Shown: positions 54,083 to 63,127 of the stretch, piece by piece
How the letters are laid out: each line of letters starts with the position of its first letter
Numbering within the stretch: position 1 is the first letter of the stretch
NCBI GenBank assembly: GCA_027485915.1
Contig: JAIXQA010000048.1
Span: forward strand, 1-64,000
Origin: Alphaproteobacteria bacterium
GTDB lineage: Bacteria; Pseudomonadota; Alphaproteobacteria; Caulobacterales; Aquidulcibacteraceae
Direction of reading: 5' to 3'
DNA: 64,000 bases
Made by a program: the position numbers and the translations under genes
Notes under the pieces: generated by a model
The model's database searches: none
What the model saw: only the letters and a program-made list of their open reading frames with translations
Told to the model about the DNA's origin: nothing

Positions 54083-54239
54083 GTGATAACTCCTAGGCCT
54101 ATCCAATTGGGACGAAGGCACTCCAAACCCTCACCTAGGCGCGAAAGGCAGGACCACGATTGACGGGCGTCAAGTCGGTAAATCGTGCGCAGCCTTACCA
54201 GTCAAATCCATCAGCCAATCTGGCTTTTGGAGACACATT

Positions 54240-54707
54240 ATGAAATTGGTTCCTATTCTGGCCCTATGCGCCATCTCTGCCCTCGCCATCACATCAACGA
54301 CGCAAGCACGCCCTGCAGCCGCGGCCGCCGCGCCAGCGCCCGCACCCTTAAGCGCAACGGCAACATTCAAAGCCACCAATATCGCAATTGGCGTCGGCTA
54401 TAGCTGGGGCCACGGGGTGTTGAGTTATAAAGGTCGCACCTATCCATTCACCGTCAAAGGTTTGAGTGCTTTGGGAATTGGGGCGTCTAGCATCGATGGG
54501 ACAGCTGAAGTCTACAAGCTGAAAAGCCTCGCCGATTTTGAAGGCGTCTATGGTGCCGCAGGCGTCGGGGCGACCGTCGGCCCAATTGGTGCCGGCACAG
54601 GTGGCCTAACCAATCGCAAGGGCGTGGAACTTCGCCTCAATACCCAAAGCGAAGGCTTGGAACTCACCTTGGCCATCAGCGGCGTCACGATTGAATTCGA
54701 CAAATAG
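54240..54707 (+). CDS. DUF1134/EipA-like exported protein
   Basis: The protein of 155 residues has a signal peptide to about residue 24 (TTQARPAAAA), an Ala/Pro linker, then the conserved pattern VGYSWGHGVLSYKGRTYPFTVKGLSALGIG, GTAEVYKLKSLADFEGVYGAAGVGAT and NRKGVELRLNTQSEGLELTLAISGVTI. This fits the DUF1134/EipA type of periplasmic beta-barrel-like proteins linked to envelope stress in alphaproteobacteria. Two bases separate it from the next gene. Confidence 0.7.
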   Translation: MKLVPILALCAISALAITSTTQARPAAAAAAPAPAPLSATATFKATNIAIGVGYSWGHGVLSYKGRTYPFTVKGLSALGIGASSIDGTAEVYKLKSLADFEGVYGAAGVGATVGPIGAGTGGLTNRKGVELRLNTQSEGLELTLAISGVTIEFDK

Positions 54708-54709
54708 AA

Positions 54710-55246
54710 ATGAAGAAACCAATGGATCAAGCAAACACAATTATTGCCGTTTATCCCCGTCATGAAGATGCGGATAAAGCGGTTCAGGCTCTGGCTGCGG
54801 CCGGTATCAGCGTGAAAAACATTAGCGTCGTTGGTAAAGGCTATCACACTGAAGAAATGGTCATGGGCTTTTACAATATGGGCGATCGCATTCAAATGTG
54901 GGGGTCGCGTGGCGCGCTTTGGGGCGGGCTATGGGGCCTGTTGTTTGGTGGTGTCTTCATGGTGGTGCCGGTGTTTGGCCAAGTCGTCGTGCTCGGCTAT
55001 CTTGCAACAGCTGTCATATCAGCACTTGAAGGCGCGTTGGTAATTGGCAGCTTGAGCGCCTTGGGTGGCGCGATCTCGAGCATTGGTATCCCTGAAGATA
55101 GCGTCGTCCGCTATGAGACCGATGTGAAAGCAGATAGCTTCCTCGTCATGGCGCATGGCAATGCTGAAGAGATCGAAAAAGCTCGCGGCGTGCTCAGCCA
55201 GTCCGATCCGACCCGCTTAGATGTTTATGACGGTGTCTCCGCCTAA
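54710..55246 (+). CDS. Heat-stress YflT-like membrane protein
   Basis: The protein has 178 residues. Its N-terminal domain (IAVYPRHEDADKAVQALAAAGISVKNISVVGKG) matches the general stress protein 17M/YflT type; two Gly-rich membrane helices follow (GGLWGLLFGGVFMVVPVFGQVVVLGYLATAV, and GALVIGSLSALGGAISSIGI), then an acidic soluble tail. ATG at 54722 is an alternative start. Operon with the EipA-like gene. Function unknown. Confidence 0.75.
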   Translation: MKKPMDQANTIIAVYPRHEDADKAVQALAAAGISVKNISVVGKGYHTEEMVMGFYNMGDRIQMWGSRGALWGGLWGLLFGGVFMVVPVFGQVVVLGYLATAVISALEGALVIGSLSALGGAISSIGIPEDSVVRYETDVKADSFLVMAHGNAEEIEKARGVLSQSDPTRLDVYDGVSA

Positions 55247-55271
55247 CGCCACCTCGCCAAAATCCCTTAAT

Positions 55272-55303
55272 TGCCCTCGGTCACCTGAAAATGGCCGAGG
55301 GCA
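55272..55303. terminator. Hairpin between convergent genes
   Basis: A 9 bp stem (TGCCCTCGG/CCGAGGGCA) with a 14-base loop, 26 bases after the YflT-like stop and 57 bases from the efflux permease stop. No T-run. Confidence 0.5.
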
Positions 55304-55359
55304 TACCTCCAATTGATAATGAGCGCGCAACTTTGATCCCAACGGATCAATACCCGCTT

Positions 55360-56589
55360 TTATTCGTGGCGAAGCGCTTCAATCGGGTCCATGCGCGCTG
55401 CCCCTCGCGCAGGGAAATAGCCAAAAATGACCCCGATTAGGCCGGAAAAGAAAAGGGCAAAGGCGTTGATCCCTGGATCAAACCGATAGGGCAAGTTCAT
55501 CAGAGTGGACAGGCCAATCGAGGCTGCGGTTGCTAGGATAATTCCGATCAATCCTCCCAAAGCCGACAGCACGACTGCCTCGATCAGAAACTGTAGCAAG
55601 ACTTCGCCTTCCAAAGCACCCACCGCGAGGCGCAAGCCGATTTCTCGGGTCCGTTCGGTGACGCTGACTAACATGATATTCATGATGCCAATTCCGCCTA
55701 CCAATAGGCTGACAGCCGCCACTGCGCCCAACAAAGACGTCAACAATCCCATCGTCCCAGACAAGGTGTCGGCCAATTGCTGGGTGTCGAAGATGTTGAA
55801 ATTATCATCCGCCCCGCCCATCGTCAGGTCGCCCAGCTTGCGGCGCTCGCGCATCAATTGTGTGACACGAGCCTTTAGAGATGCGCTATCGGCCCCTTCG
55901 GTCATATTGATGACGATCAAACCGATGTGGCTGTTGCCTGAGACCCGCCGCAGAAACGTTTTGAGGGGGGTAACAATACTATTGTCCTGATCCCCCATGC
56001 CGATCTGGCCTTTGGGCTTGGTAATGCCAATTACCTGACAGGAAAATTGCTTGATCCGAAGGGCGCTGCCAAGACCCGTTTGACCAATGGTGCCGCCAAA
56101 AACTTCGCGGCGGACGGTTTCACCGATCACGCATACGGCTGCACCAGCTTCCTCTTCGGCTGGTTCAAAGGTGCGACCACTGGCCAGAACCCAGTTTCCA
56201 GCGGCAAAATAATCATTGGCCGCGCCGGCAATTATAGTCGACCAATTATGCCCATTGGCAATGGCAACAACCGGCCGCTGTGACGTGGCAATGGCGAACT
56301 TGATCCCGCCAATCTGATCGCGGATCGCAGCCGCGTCGGCTTCAGTAAACTGCGGCACGCCACCACCCCCACCTGCCCCACCGCCAATGCGCTGACCGGG
56401 GCTGAGCAATAAGATATTGGTCCCAAGGCTGGATATTTGATCCTTAATGGCTTGGGTCGCCCCATTGCCAATCGTTACCATGGTAATGACGGCACTGACG
56501 CCGATCACGATGCCCAGAATTGTGAGAAACGAGCGCAAAATATTGCGATAGACCGACTTCACTGCCAACATGAACACCGAGTACAACAT
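55360..56589 (-). CDS. MacB-type ABC efflux permease
   Basis: This 409-residue permease has one N-terminal membrane helix (SFLTILGIVIGVSAVITMV), a large periplasmic domain and three C-terminal helices (VAAVSLLVGGIGIMNIMLVSVTERTREIGLRLAVGA, and later). This is the MacB/FtsX fold, here without fused ATPase. ATG at 56589 overlaps the ATPase stop by one base; a GTG at 56592 is also possible. It is the last gene of the efflux operon. Confidence 0.92.
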   Translation of the reverse strand: MLYSVFMLAVKSVYRNILRSFLTILGIVIGVSAVITMVTIGNGATQAIKDQISSLGTNILLLSPGQRIGGGAGGGGGVPQFTEADAAAIRDQIGGIKFAIATSQRPVVAIANGHNWSTIIAGAANDYFAAGNWVLASGRTFEPAEEEAGAAVCVIGETVRREVFGGTIGQTGLGSALRIKQFSCQVIGITKPKGQIGMGDQDNSIVTPLKTFLRRVSGNSHIGLIVINMTEGADSASLKARVTQLMRERRKLGDLTMGGADDNFNIFDTQQLADTLSGTMGLLTSLLGAVAAVSLLVGGIGIMNIMLVSVTERTREIGLRLAVGALEGEVLLQFLIEAVVLSALGGLIGIILATAASIGLSTLMNLPYRFDPGINAFALFFSGLIGVIFGYFPARGAARMDPIEALRHE

Positions 56590-57329
56590 CACACGGTCTC
56601 CGGCATTTGATCGACCTGAAACGGCGGGCTGGATGTCGGGTTTGGATTGACCGCATCTTTGGCAACTTTCCCATCTTGGAAATGCACCATCCTGTGCGCA
56701 TAGGCGGCCATATCAGGTTCATGCGTCACCATCAAAACCGTAATGCCGTGGTCGCGATTCAAACCGACTAACAGGCCCATGATCTCATGACTACGCTGGG
56801 TATCCAGATTGCCAGTTGGCTCGTCCGCCAAAACCACTGCGGGCTCTGTCACGATCGCTCGTGCAATGGCGACACGTTGTTGTTGCCCCCCAGACAATTG
56901 GGAGGGTGTGTGATGCTCCCAACCAGCAAGGCCAACGGCCGCTAGGGCCTCGCGCGCGGCCCGCTTCCGATGCGCTTGGGAGTCGCCACGATAGAGCAGG
57001 GGTAATTCCACATTCTCTTGGGCTGAGGTACGTGCCAACAGATTAAAGCCCTGAAACACAAAGCCCAAATAGCGCCGCCGGATGCGCGCGCGCTGATCTC
57101 GACTTAGCGCCTCGACATGGACACCCTTGAACAAATAGGTTCCAGCACTTGGCGTATCCAAACAGCCCAAAATATTCATAGCCGTCGATTTGCCAGACCC
57201 ACTCGCGCCCATGATAGCAATGAACTCACCTTCTTGAATCTCAAGGCTGATTTGGTTGAGCGCCATCAGCTCGCTGGCCCCTTCGCCATAGCGTTTGGAC
57301 ACGCCTTGTAACGAGATCAGCGAACTCAT
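56589..57329 (-). CDS. MacB-type ABC efflux ATPase
   Basis: The 246-residue LolD/MacB-family ATPase has Walker [10 protein letters not shown], signature [15 protein letters not shown], Walker [13 protein letters not shown] and H-loop VMVTHEP. It powers the permease encoded next. It overlaps the adaptor gene by 4 bases. Confidence 0.94.
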   Translation of the reverse strand: MSSLISLQGVSKRYGEGASELMALNQISLEIQEGEFIAIMGASGSGKSTAMNILGCLDTPSAGTYLFKGVHVEALSRDQRARIRRRYLGFVFQGFNLLARTSAQENVELPLLYRGDSQAHRKRAAREALAAVGLAGWEHHTPSQLSGGQQQRVAIARAIVTEPAVVLADEPTGNLDTQRSHEIMGLLVGLNRDHGITVLMVTHEPDMAAYAHRMVHFQDGKVAKDAVNPNPTSSPPFQVDQMPETV

Positions 57330-58663
57330 GGACTTGGTACTGCAAGTTGATCCGTAATCACTGGCATACCCGCCTTTAGGTCGCCACCGACAATCTCGGT
57401 CATTTGCCCGTCGCTAAGGCCAGTCTTGATCGTAATGGCCACTGGGGTGTTGTCGCGCAGAATATAGACCACTTTGACACCCGCGACTGAAGGAGACTGG
57501 TCTTGCTTGCGCGCGGCCCGCCCGCCTGGCACGCGTGGGGTCAGCGCAGTCAACAGACTATTTTGCTTGGGCTTGGCGCTGGTCGCTGCTTGGTTTGGCG
57601 TAAAGCGCAACGCCATATTGGGCACCAGCAGGACGTTCTGATGACGCGTGGCAATGATGGTGGCCGTCGCGGTCATACCGGGCTTCAGCATCAAATCGTC
57701 ATTGGCGACATCAAGATAGGTCAGATAGGTCACGACATTATCGGTGATGGTCGAGCCCGAACCGACGCGGGTTACTTGGGCTGGAAAAGTGCGGCTAAGG
57801 AATGCGCTGACGGTAAAGGTTGCTTCTTGGCCAACCATGACTGAACCAACATCAGCCTCATCCACATAGCCCCACACACGCAAGCGCGAGAGGTCAGATG
57901 CGAGTGTAAGGAGTGTGACCGACTGGAACGAGGCTGCCACAGCGCTGCCAGGCTCTACCGTTCGGGTTAACACAACCCCGTCCGCCGGCGCGCGGATCGA
58001 GGCTTTGGACAAATTGATCTGGTCGGTTGAAAGCGCGGCTAGCGCATCGCGGACGCCTGCGGTTGCGATTGAGCCCACAGCAATTGCCCGATCGAGATCG
58101 GCACGGGCGATATCCAGCTCAGCTTGGGATGGGACTTGGCCATTGGAGAGTTGCCACACCCGTTGAAGGCGGGCGAGACTAACTTGGGCCTGCCTTCCCG
58201 TCGCAGCCGCTTGGGCTACATTAGCGCGCGCGGAAAACAGCGTGGCCTTGGTTCGCGCAATTTGGTCTCGCAACTTGGAGGTATCTAGCTCGACGAGAAT
58301 TTGACCTTGTGTCACCCGGTCATTCACATCCACATTGACCCGTGAGACGGTTCCTGACAATTCGCTGCCAATCGCATAGGTCCGTATCGGTTGCAGCGTG
58401 CCATTGGCAATCACGCTGAGCGTGACGTCGCCCAAGTGTGCGGCTTGCGTGTGATAGACTGGTTTGGCGCGTGCGGCTTGTTGAATTTGCCACCACCAAA
58501 TACACAAGGCTGCTGCGATTACCAGCGCAACGCTAATCCAAACCACAGGTCTTTTGTACCAAGGTTTAGCTTGATCCTCACCCAACAATTTGTCGAGCTT
58601 TTCCTGTGCCGACGCTGAGGGTTCCGGTGTCTGTGACGACTTTATTTTGTTGGGGTCGGTCAT
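57326..58663 (-). CDS. MacA-type periplasmic adaptor (HlyD family)
   Basis: The 445-residue adaptor has one N-terminal membrane helix (residues 40-62), a lipoyl/barrel-sandwich half (ANGTLQPIRTYAIGSELSGTVSRVNVDVNDRVTQGQIL), a coiled coil (ATLFSARANVAQAAA... RADLDRAI), and the second lipoyl half (APADGVVLTRTVEPGSAV). It bridges permease and outer-membrane channel. It overlaps both neighbours by 4 bases. Confidence 0.94.
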   Translation of the reverse strand: MTDPNKIKSSQTPEPSASAQEKLDKLLGEDQAKPWYKRPVVWISVALVIAAALCIWWWQIQQAARAKPVYHTQAAHLGDVTLSVIANGTLQPIRTYAIGSELSGTVSRVNVDVNDRVTQGQILVELDTSKLRDQIARTKATLFSARANVAQAAATGRQAQVSLARLQRVWQLSNGQVPSQAELDIARADLDRAIAVGSIATAGVRDALAALSTDQINLSKASIRAPADGVVLTRTVEPGSAVAASFQSVTLLTLASDLSRLRVWGYVDEADVGSVMVGQEATFTVSAFLSRTFPAQVTRVGSGSTITDNVVTYLTYLDVANDDLMLKPGMTATATIIATRHQNVLLVPNMALRFTPNQAATSAKPKQNSLLTALTPRVPGGRAARKQDQSPSVAGVKVVYILRDNTPVAITIKTGLSDGQMTEIVGGDLKAGMPVITDQLAVPSP

Positions 58664-60093
58664 AGCTGTTCCTGCAGATCAGCATTCCAGCCACCACCAA
58701 GCGCCTTATAAAGTGCGACGGAGTCGAGGCTGAGATTGGCGCGCGCAGTTACAAGACCATCGCGGCCGGAAAAGGCTGCACGCTCGGTATCAAGCACGGT
58801 TTGAAAGTCGATGAGGCCGCTGCGATACCGGATTTGCGCGAGATCATAGGCTTTGTTCGCAGCTGCATTGGCCACATTAAGGGACGACAATATCACTTGA
58901 TCTTCATGCAGCCGCGCCAACGCATCCTCGACATCGCGCAAGGCGGCAAGAACAGTGGCGCGATAGGCGTGTTTGGCCAACTCAACCCCTGCCTGATCGG
59001 CACGCACTTGTGCGGCGGGCCCCGGCCCAATTGGGACTTGAACGCCAGCCGATAGTGCCGTCAGAAGTGATGAGCCATTCAACAAAGTTGCAAGCCCTGC
59101 TGCCGACAGACCAATGGAGCCGCCAAGCGTGAAATTGGGCTTTGTGGCTGCTTCTGCCTGCCCCAGTCGACCGAAAGCCTCAAGGATTGCAAACTCGCCA
59201 GCCCGGACATCCGCGCGCCGACGCAAGGTCTCCGCCGGTAGATTCAGGGCGATATTCATTTCAACCGTCGGCACAGCACGCACCTCCTGCAGAAGACCAA
59301 CCAACTCCTGTGGCGGCCTTCCGGTGAGGATACTCAGGGCATGGCTTGATTGGGCGATCGCGTTTTGCAGGGCGGGCAAGCTTGCTTGAGTGGACGCAAA
59401 GGCAAAGTCGGCCTGAGCGCTATCGAGCGCACTAACCAAGCCTGCCTGACGACGCCATCCTACCAATTGCCGGGTGTGCGATTGGCTGGACAAGGTTTGC
59501 TGTGCCAAGGCCAAACGTGCCTGCGCGGCCCGCAAATTGATATAGGTGGTTGCAAGCTCTGCGGCAATTTGCACGCGGTAGTCGCCAAGATTGGCCATGC
59601 GTGACCAGACGGCGGCCTGCTGCGCGGCTAAGGTACTGCGCTTGCCCCCAAAGACATCCAAAGTCCAAGTCTCTTCAATGCCGAGCGAGACTAAAGTCGA
59701 GGCCGCGCGATTGCTTGCGGCGATGCCTTGGGTGGAGCGTCGGGCCGAGCCTGTGCCTTGACCCTGCGGCCACAACCCAGCTTCGGCGACATCGCGCAGT
59801 GCACGTGCTTGTTGCAGGCTTGCTGCGGCCCCTTCCAAAGTCGGATTAGAGGCCAAGGCTTCGTCTATCAGTCTACTCAAGATTGGATCTTGAAATCTCT
59901 GCCACCAGTGGCGCAAGTTAGTTGCCGGGCTTATCGGCTGCCGCTTAGACCAAGCGGCAGGCACGTCGGTGCGGCCCGCTGAAGTCCCAATTGATTGCGG
60001 CGTTGCGCATGCGCCCAATGTGGCGGCTACCCAAAGAAACAAGGCGCCGACCTTTGGTCCGATGCGGGGTGTGGGCGCGGGCTGTCTCATCAT
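58660..60093 (-). CDS. NodT-family outer membrane efflux lipoprotein
   Basis: The 477-residue TolC-like channel has a lipobox LGAC at about 24-27 and two outer-membrane-efflux repeats (NLRHWWQRFQDPILSRLIDEALASNPTLE, and LPAETLRRRADVRAGEF). Start ATG at 60093 or 60090; the frame is open 30 codons upstream, but a lipoprotein signal fits only here. It is the first gene of the OMP-adaptor-ATPase-permease operon, a full MacAB-TolC type exporter for macrolides, peptides or lipids; the substrate is unknown. Confidence 0.92.
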   Translation of the reverse strand: MMRQPAPTPRIGPKVGALFLWVAATLGACATPQSIGTSAGRTDVPAAWSKRQPISPATNLRHWWQRFQDPILSRLIDEALASNPTLEGAAASLQQARALRDVAEAGLWPQGQGTGSARRSTQGIAASNRAASTLVSLGIEETWTLDVFGGKRSTLAAQQAAVWSRMANLGDYRVQIAAELATTYINLRAAQARLALAQQTLSSQSHTRQLVGWRRQAGLVSALDSAQADFAFASTQASLPALQNAIAQSSHALSILTGRPPQELVGLLQEVRAVPTVEMNIALNLPAETLRRRADVRAGEFAILEAFGRLGQAEAATKPNFTLGGSIGLSAAGLATLLNGSSLLTALSAGVQVPIGPGPAAQVRADQAGVELAKHAYRATVLAALRDVEDALARLHEDQVILSSLNVANAAANKAYDLAQIRYRSGLIDFQTVLDTERAAFSGRDGLVTARANLSLDSVALYKALGGGWNADLQEQL

Positions 60094-60200
60094 GCCATCA
60101 CTAAGCCGATGATTGCCGATTAACGTTTGACCAGCATCAAGCCCGCACCGACAATTGCCTTTAGGAGTGCTCTTCACCCCCAATAACCTAGGAGCAGACC

Positions 60201-60554
60201 ATGAGCCATCATAAAGACGACGAAGCCCATGCGGAGCATGATAAGGACGAGAAGAAAACGACTTGGACTGAGAATGTCGAATTAGTGAGCGATGAATTGG
60301 TCGCCTCAGTCAAGAAACTGGCCGCCGAAGGAAAGGTACGCCGTATCCGGATCATTGAGCCCGATGGTGAGATTGTGGTCGATATGCCGCTAACGCTCGG
60401 TGCCATTGCTGGCGGTGCCGTCGTACTGGCAGCGCCGATGCTGGCGATTTTGGGAGCATTGGCTTCTTATGTCACCAAAGTGCGGATCGAAATTGTCCGC
60501 AGCGGTCCGGGTCCTGCAAAGCCGACTGATAAAAAGGAACCAATGCCAGTTTAG
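60201..60554 (+). CDS. DUF4342 family protein
   Basis: The protein has 117 residues. A His/Asp/Glu/Lys-rich head (SHHKDDEAHAEHDKDEKK) precedes the DUF4342 domain: WTENVELVSDELVASVKKLAAEGKVRRIRI, DGEIVVDMPLTLG, then a hydrophobic helix (GAIAGGAVVLAAPMLAILGAL). TAGGAG ribosome binding site. It is divergent from the efflux operon. Function unknown. Confidence 0.85.
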   Translation: MSHHKDDEAHAEHDKDEKKTTWTENVELVSDELVASVKKLAAEGKVRRIRIIEPDGEIVVDMPLTLGAIAGGAVVLAAPMLAILGALASYVTKVRIEIVRSGPGPAKPTDKKEPMPV

Positions 60555-61130
60555 TCAGCGAGCCCGGGCACCAAGGTCACTCATTTTTGCAAGCCATTTT
60601 GCCCGGGTTTGCGCCCGACCTTCAACATTGCCAAGCAGGGTTTCGCGAATGGGGCCAATGCCTGCAATGCGCAAAATGCCGCTTTCAAACCCTTTGACAC
60701 CATGGCTGCCCATGAACAAGCGATAGGCAGGTGCGGGCATTCCCATTGTCACCACTAAGCGAGCGCTACGCCCTTTCAACTTGCCAATCGGCCAGCCGCT
60801 CTCGGTTTTGCCTAGGAAGAACTCCCCGCAAGCCGCCTGTTCGAAAAAGGCCTTCACTAAGGCCGGCATGGTGCCAAGCCACAAAGGATAAATGATCATC
60901 AAGTGCTCTGCCTCGAGAATCGTCTGCTGCGCTTCTAGGATCGCCTCATTCGGCGGTAGGGCCATCGCGTCGGCATCGCGAATAAAATCAACGGTAAGGC
61001 CACCAATGTCGATATCAGAAACGCGATGGCCTGCGTCTACAGCGCCCTGCCGATAGGCAGCCGCTAACCCATGGCATAAGTGCCCGCCTCGTGAATCTGG
61101 ATGGCCTTGGATGATGCAAATATGGGTCAT
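60555..61130 (-). CDS. NAD(P)H-dependent flavodoxin-fold oxidoreductase
   Basis: The 191-residue quinone-reductase-like flavoprotein has the FMN loop IIQGHPDSRGGHLCHGLA at the N-terminus and the motif YPLWLGTMPALVKAFFEQA near residue 81. It would reduce quinones or small electrophiles in the cytoplasm. It converges with the DUF4342 gene, stops adjoining, and is divergent from the Crp/Fnr regulator with an FNR-type box in the gap. Confidence 0.88.
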   Translation of the reverse strand: MTHICIIQGHPDSRGGHLCHGLAAAYRQGAVDAGHRVSDIDIGGLTVDFIRDADAMALPPNEAILEAQQTILEAEHLMIIYPLWLGTMPALVKAFFEQAACGEFFLGKTESGWPIGKLKGRSARLVVTMGMPAPAYRLFMGSHGVKGFESGILRIAGIGPIRETLLGNVEGRAQTRAKWLAKMSDLGARAR

Positions 61131-61189
61131 GCGCTTACCTCATTGTGGGGAATTGCCGCCATTCTTTTCCTGTTGGCCCGCCATCCGAA

Positions 61190-61203
61190 TTGATCGCCAT
61201 CAA
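61190..61203. promoter_or_regulatory. Perfect FNR/FixK-type box
   Basis: TTGATCGCCATCAA: consensus half-sites TTGAT and ATCAA with four bases between, 60 bases from the oxidoreductase start and 175 from the regulator start. No gene is seen in this 247-base gap. A GGAAC-N16-GGTT string at 61287-61311 is only a poor EcfG match. Confidence 0.7.
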
Positions 61204-61377
61204 ATCGCCACGGCGAAAAAGCGTGACGCACCGCGATTCCGACCCTCCAGCTTGGGCCCAACACACAAGAAACGTCATGCGAGGACGGAACCGCTTGCAG
61301 CCAGAAAGGTTGAACTGAAGCTGTGGCAGCCGCGCATCTCACCGGGGCACTCAGCAGATTTGATGGAGGCTCATTGC

Positions 61378-62139
61378 ATGGCCAACCCCCTTTTACAGAC
61401 AAGCGATCTGGATCTCTTCATGAGCCGACCGAGGAACCGCCCTTTCTTCAACGAGGGTGACCCGAGCGGCGCGATCTATCAAGTGGAAAGCGGGTGCGTT
61501 CGACTTCAGAAGATGACCGAGGGCGGACGGCGCTGTGTATTATCCTTTTGCTATCCAGGTGACGTCTTTGGCCTTGGCACACACGGGCCCGAACAGGTTG
61601 ATGCCGAAGCCGCCTGCGCTTCGCGTGTCTCGCGGTTAGGGCATTTGGGTCTGCAACGCATGCTACAGTCTGAACCCGCCCGCGCTTTGAAAGTGATCGA
61701 CGCGGCCTATGGCGGCCAAGAAGCGGGCAGCGAACATGTGGTGATGATCAGCTTCGCTCCCGCGGATCAAAAGCTTGCATGGTTTTTGGCCGCTCTGGGT
61801 CAACGATTGGGTCAAGCTATTGGTGGCGAGCTTCTCGTCGATCTCCCGATGATGCGGGCCGACATAGCCGACCATTTGGGGATGACATTCGAGACGGTCA
61901 GCCGCGAGATGACAAAGCTGCGTGACCTTCAGATCATCGACCTCTTAGGTCTTCGCAAATTCAAGATCCAGCGCGTTGCCGTCCTTCAAGCCCTCGCGCT
62001 GACCGGGACATTAGCTACTCCTCGCAACTTCACTGGGTCAGTGAGCTTAAATTTCGAGCGGCAAACCGATCGGAAACGATCGATGCCATTTGAACAAAAG
62101 CCCAATGTTCAGGCCTCGATGTCTGCAAGAGCAGTCTAG
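61378..62139 (+). CDS. Crp/Fnr-family transcriptional regulator
   Basis: This 253-residue regulator has a cyclic-nucleotide-binding-type sensor (FFNEGDPSGAIYQVESGCVRLQ, SFCYPGDVFGLG) and a C-terminal winged helix (DLPMMRADIADHLGMTFETVSREMTKLRDL). Recognition helix ETVSR carries the Glu-x-x-Ser-Arg pattern that reads TTGAT, matching the box upstream. The N-terminal cysteine cluster of true Fnr is missing, so it is nearer FixK. ATG at 61378 lies 8 bases after GGAGG; longer frames upstream are unlikely. It may regulate itself and the divergent oxidoreductase. Confidence 0.88.
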   Translation: MANPLLQTSDLDLFMSRPRNRPFFNEGDPSGAIYQVESGCVRLQKMTEGGRRCVLSFCYPGDVFGLGTHGPEQVDAEAACASRVSRLGHLGLQRMLQSEPARALKVIDAAYGGQEAGSEHVVMISFAPADQKLAWFLAALGQRLGQAIGGELLVDLPMMRADIADHLGMTFETVSREMTKLRDLQIIDLLGLRKFKIQRVAVLQALALTGTLATPRNFTGSVSLNFERQTDRKRSMPFEQKPNVQASMSARAV

Positions 62140-62183
62140 CAATCAAACTTGATTCATCCCCAATTGACCCCTCCGAATAAATA

Positions 62184-62200
62184 TGACACGTTAAGTGTCA
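62184..62200. promoter_or_regulatory. TGACAC-N5-GTGTCA palindrome before dehalogenase
   Basis: A perfect 6-5-6 inverted repeat ending 24 bases before the dehalogenase start, where it would cover the promoter or the first transcribed bases. It looks like a repressor operator; no matching regulator gene is in the window. Confidence 0.5.
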
Positions 62201-62224
62201 ATAAATGAAAAGGGCGAGGGGAGA

Positions 62225-63127
62225 GTGAGCTTGAAGGTTCTACGTACACCGGAAGCGGCATTTGTAGCGATTGAGGGCTTTAACTATGCGCCTCGCTATT
62301 TGACCATCAAGGACCCGGAAACCCAGACGCCCATGCGCGTCCATTATGTCGATGAAGGGCCGCGTGATGCGCCAGTTGTTCTAATGCTGCATGGAGAGCC
62401 AACTTGGAGCTATCTCTATCGTCATATGATTGGACCTGTGACAGCCCAAGGCCTACGCGCCATCGCCCCAGACCTTATCGGCTTCGGCCGCTCCGATAAG
62501 CCAGCCTCCAAGCTGGATTATAGCTATGCCCGGCATGTTGCGTGGATGCGCCAATGGCTAGAGGCCCTCGACTTAAAGGACATCACGCTGGTTTGTCAGG
62601 ATTGGGGTTCGCTGATTGGGCTACGCCTGTTGGCTGAAATGCCCGAGCGCTTCTCCGCTGTGGTATTGTCCAATGGTGGACTGCCTGCTGGGCAAAACGG
62701 CCCTGCGGCTTTTAAGATCTGGCGCGCTTTTTCACAATTTAGCCCGATCTTTCCGATTGGCAAAATCGTCCAAGCGGGCACCAAGCGCACCTTGTCGCCT
62801 GATGAAATTGCCGCCTATGACGCGCCTTTCCCGAATTCGCGCTATAAGGCAGGGGCACGCATCTTCCCGTCCTTTGTGCCAATCGGCGACAATATCGCGG
62901 TGCCAGACCAGTTGAAGGCTTGGAAAGTGCTTGAAGCCTGGGAGAAACCATTCCTATGCTGTTTCAGCGATGGCGACCCGGTCACACGTGGCGGTCAGCG
63001 TCTCTTTATCGGCCGTGTGCCCGGCACTGCCAATCAACCTCATACGACCTTGCATGGCGGTCACTTCATCCAAGAAGATGACCCACAAGGATTTGTAGCC
63101 TCTATTATGAAAGTCGTGTCGAAATGA
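62225..63127 (+). CDS. Haloalkane dehalogenase
   Basis: This 300-residue alpha/beta hydrolase cuts carbon-halogen bonds to give an alcohol and halide. Catalytic features: HGEPTW oxyanion loop (Glu58, Trp61), nucleophile Asp126 with halide-binding Trp127 in VCQDWGSL, His280 in GGHFIQED, and an acidic residue in FSDGDP. The layout is that of subfamily I (DhlA/DhmA). GTG at 62225 has AGGGGA upstream; the GTG at 62195 lies inside the palindrome. It overlaps the DUF1330 gene by 4 bases. The natural substrate is unknown. Confidence 0.9.
   Translation: MSLKVLRTPEAAFVAIEGFNYAPRYLTIKDPETQTPMRVHYVDEGPRDAPVVLMLHGEPTWSYLYRHMIGPVTAQGLRAIAPDLIGFGRSDKPASKLDYSYARHVAWMRQWLEALDLKDITLVCQDWGSLIGLRLLAEMPERFSAVVLSNGGLPAGQNGPAAFKIWRAFSQFSPIFPIGKIVQAGTKRTLSPDEIAAYDAPFPNSRYKAGARIFPSFVPIGDNIAVPDQLKAWKVLEAWEKPFLCCFSDGDPVTRGGQRLFIGRVPGTANQPHTTLHGGHFIQEDDPQGFVASIMKVVSK

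Noticed and set aside
61287-61311. GGAAC-N16-GGTT before the Crp/Fnr gene as an EcfG promoter.
   Set aside because: The -10 word differs from CGTT in its first base, the motif lies far from other regulon members, and such near matches are expected by chance in 64 kb.
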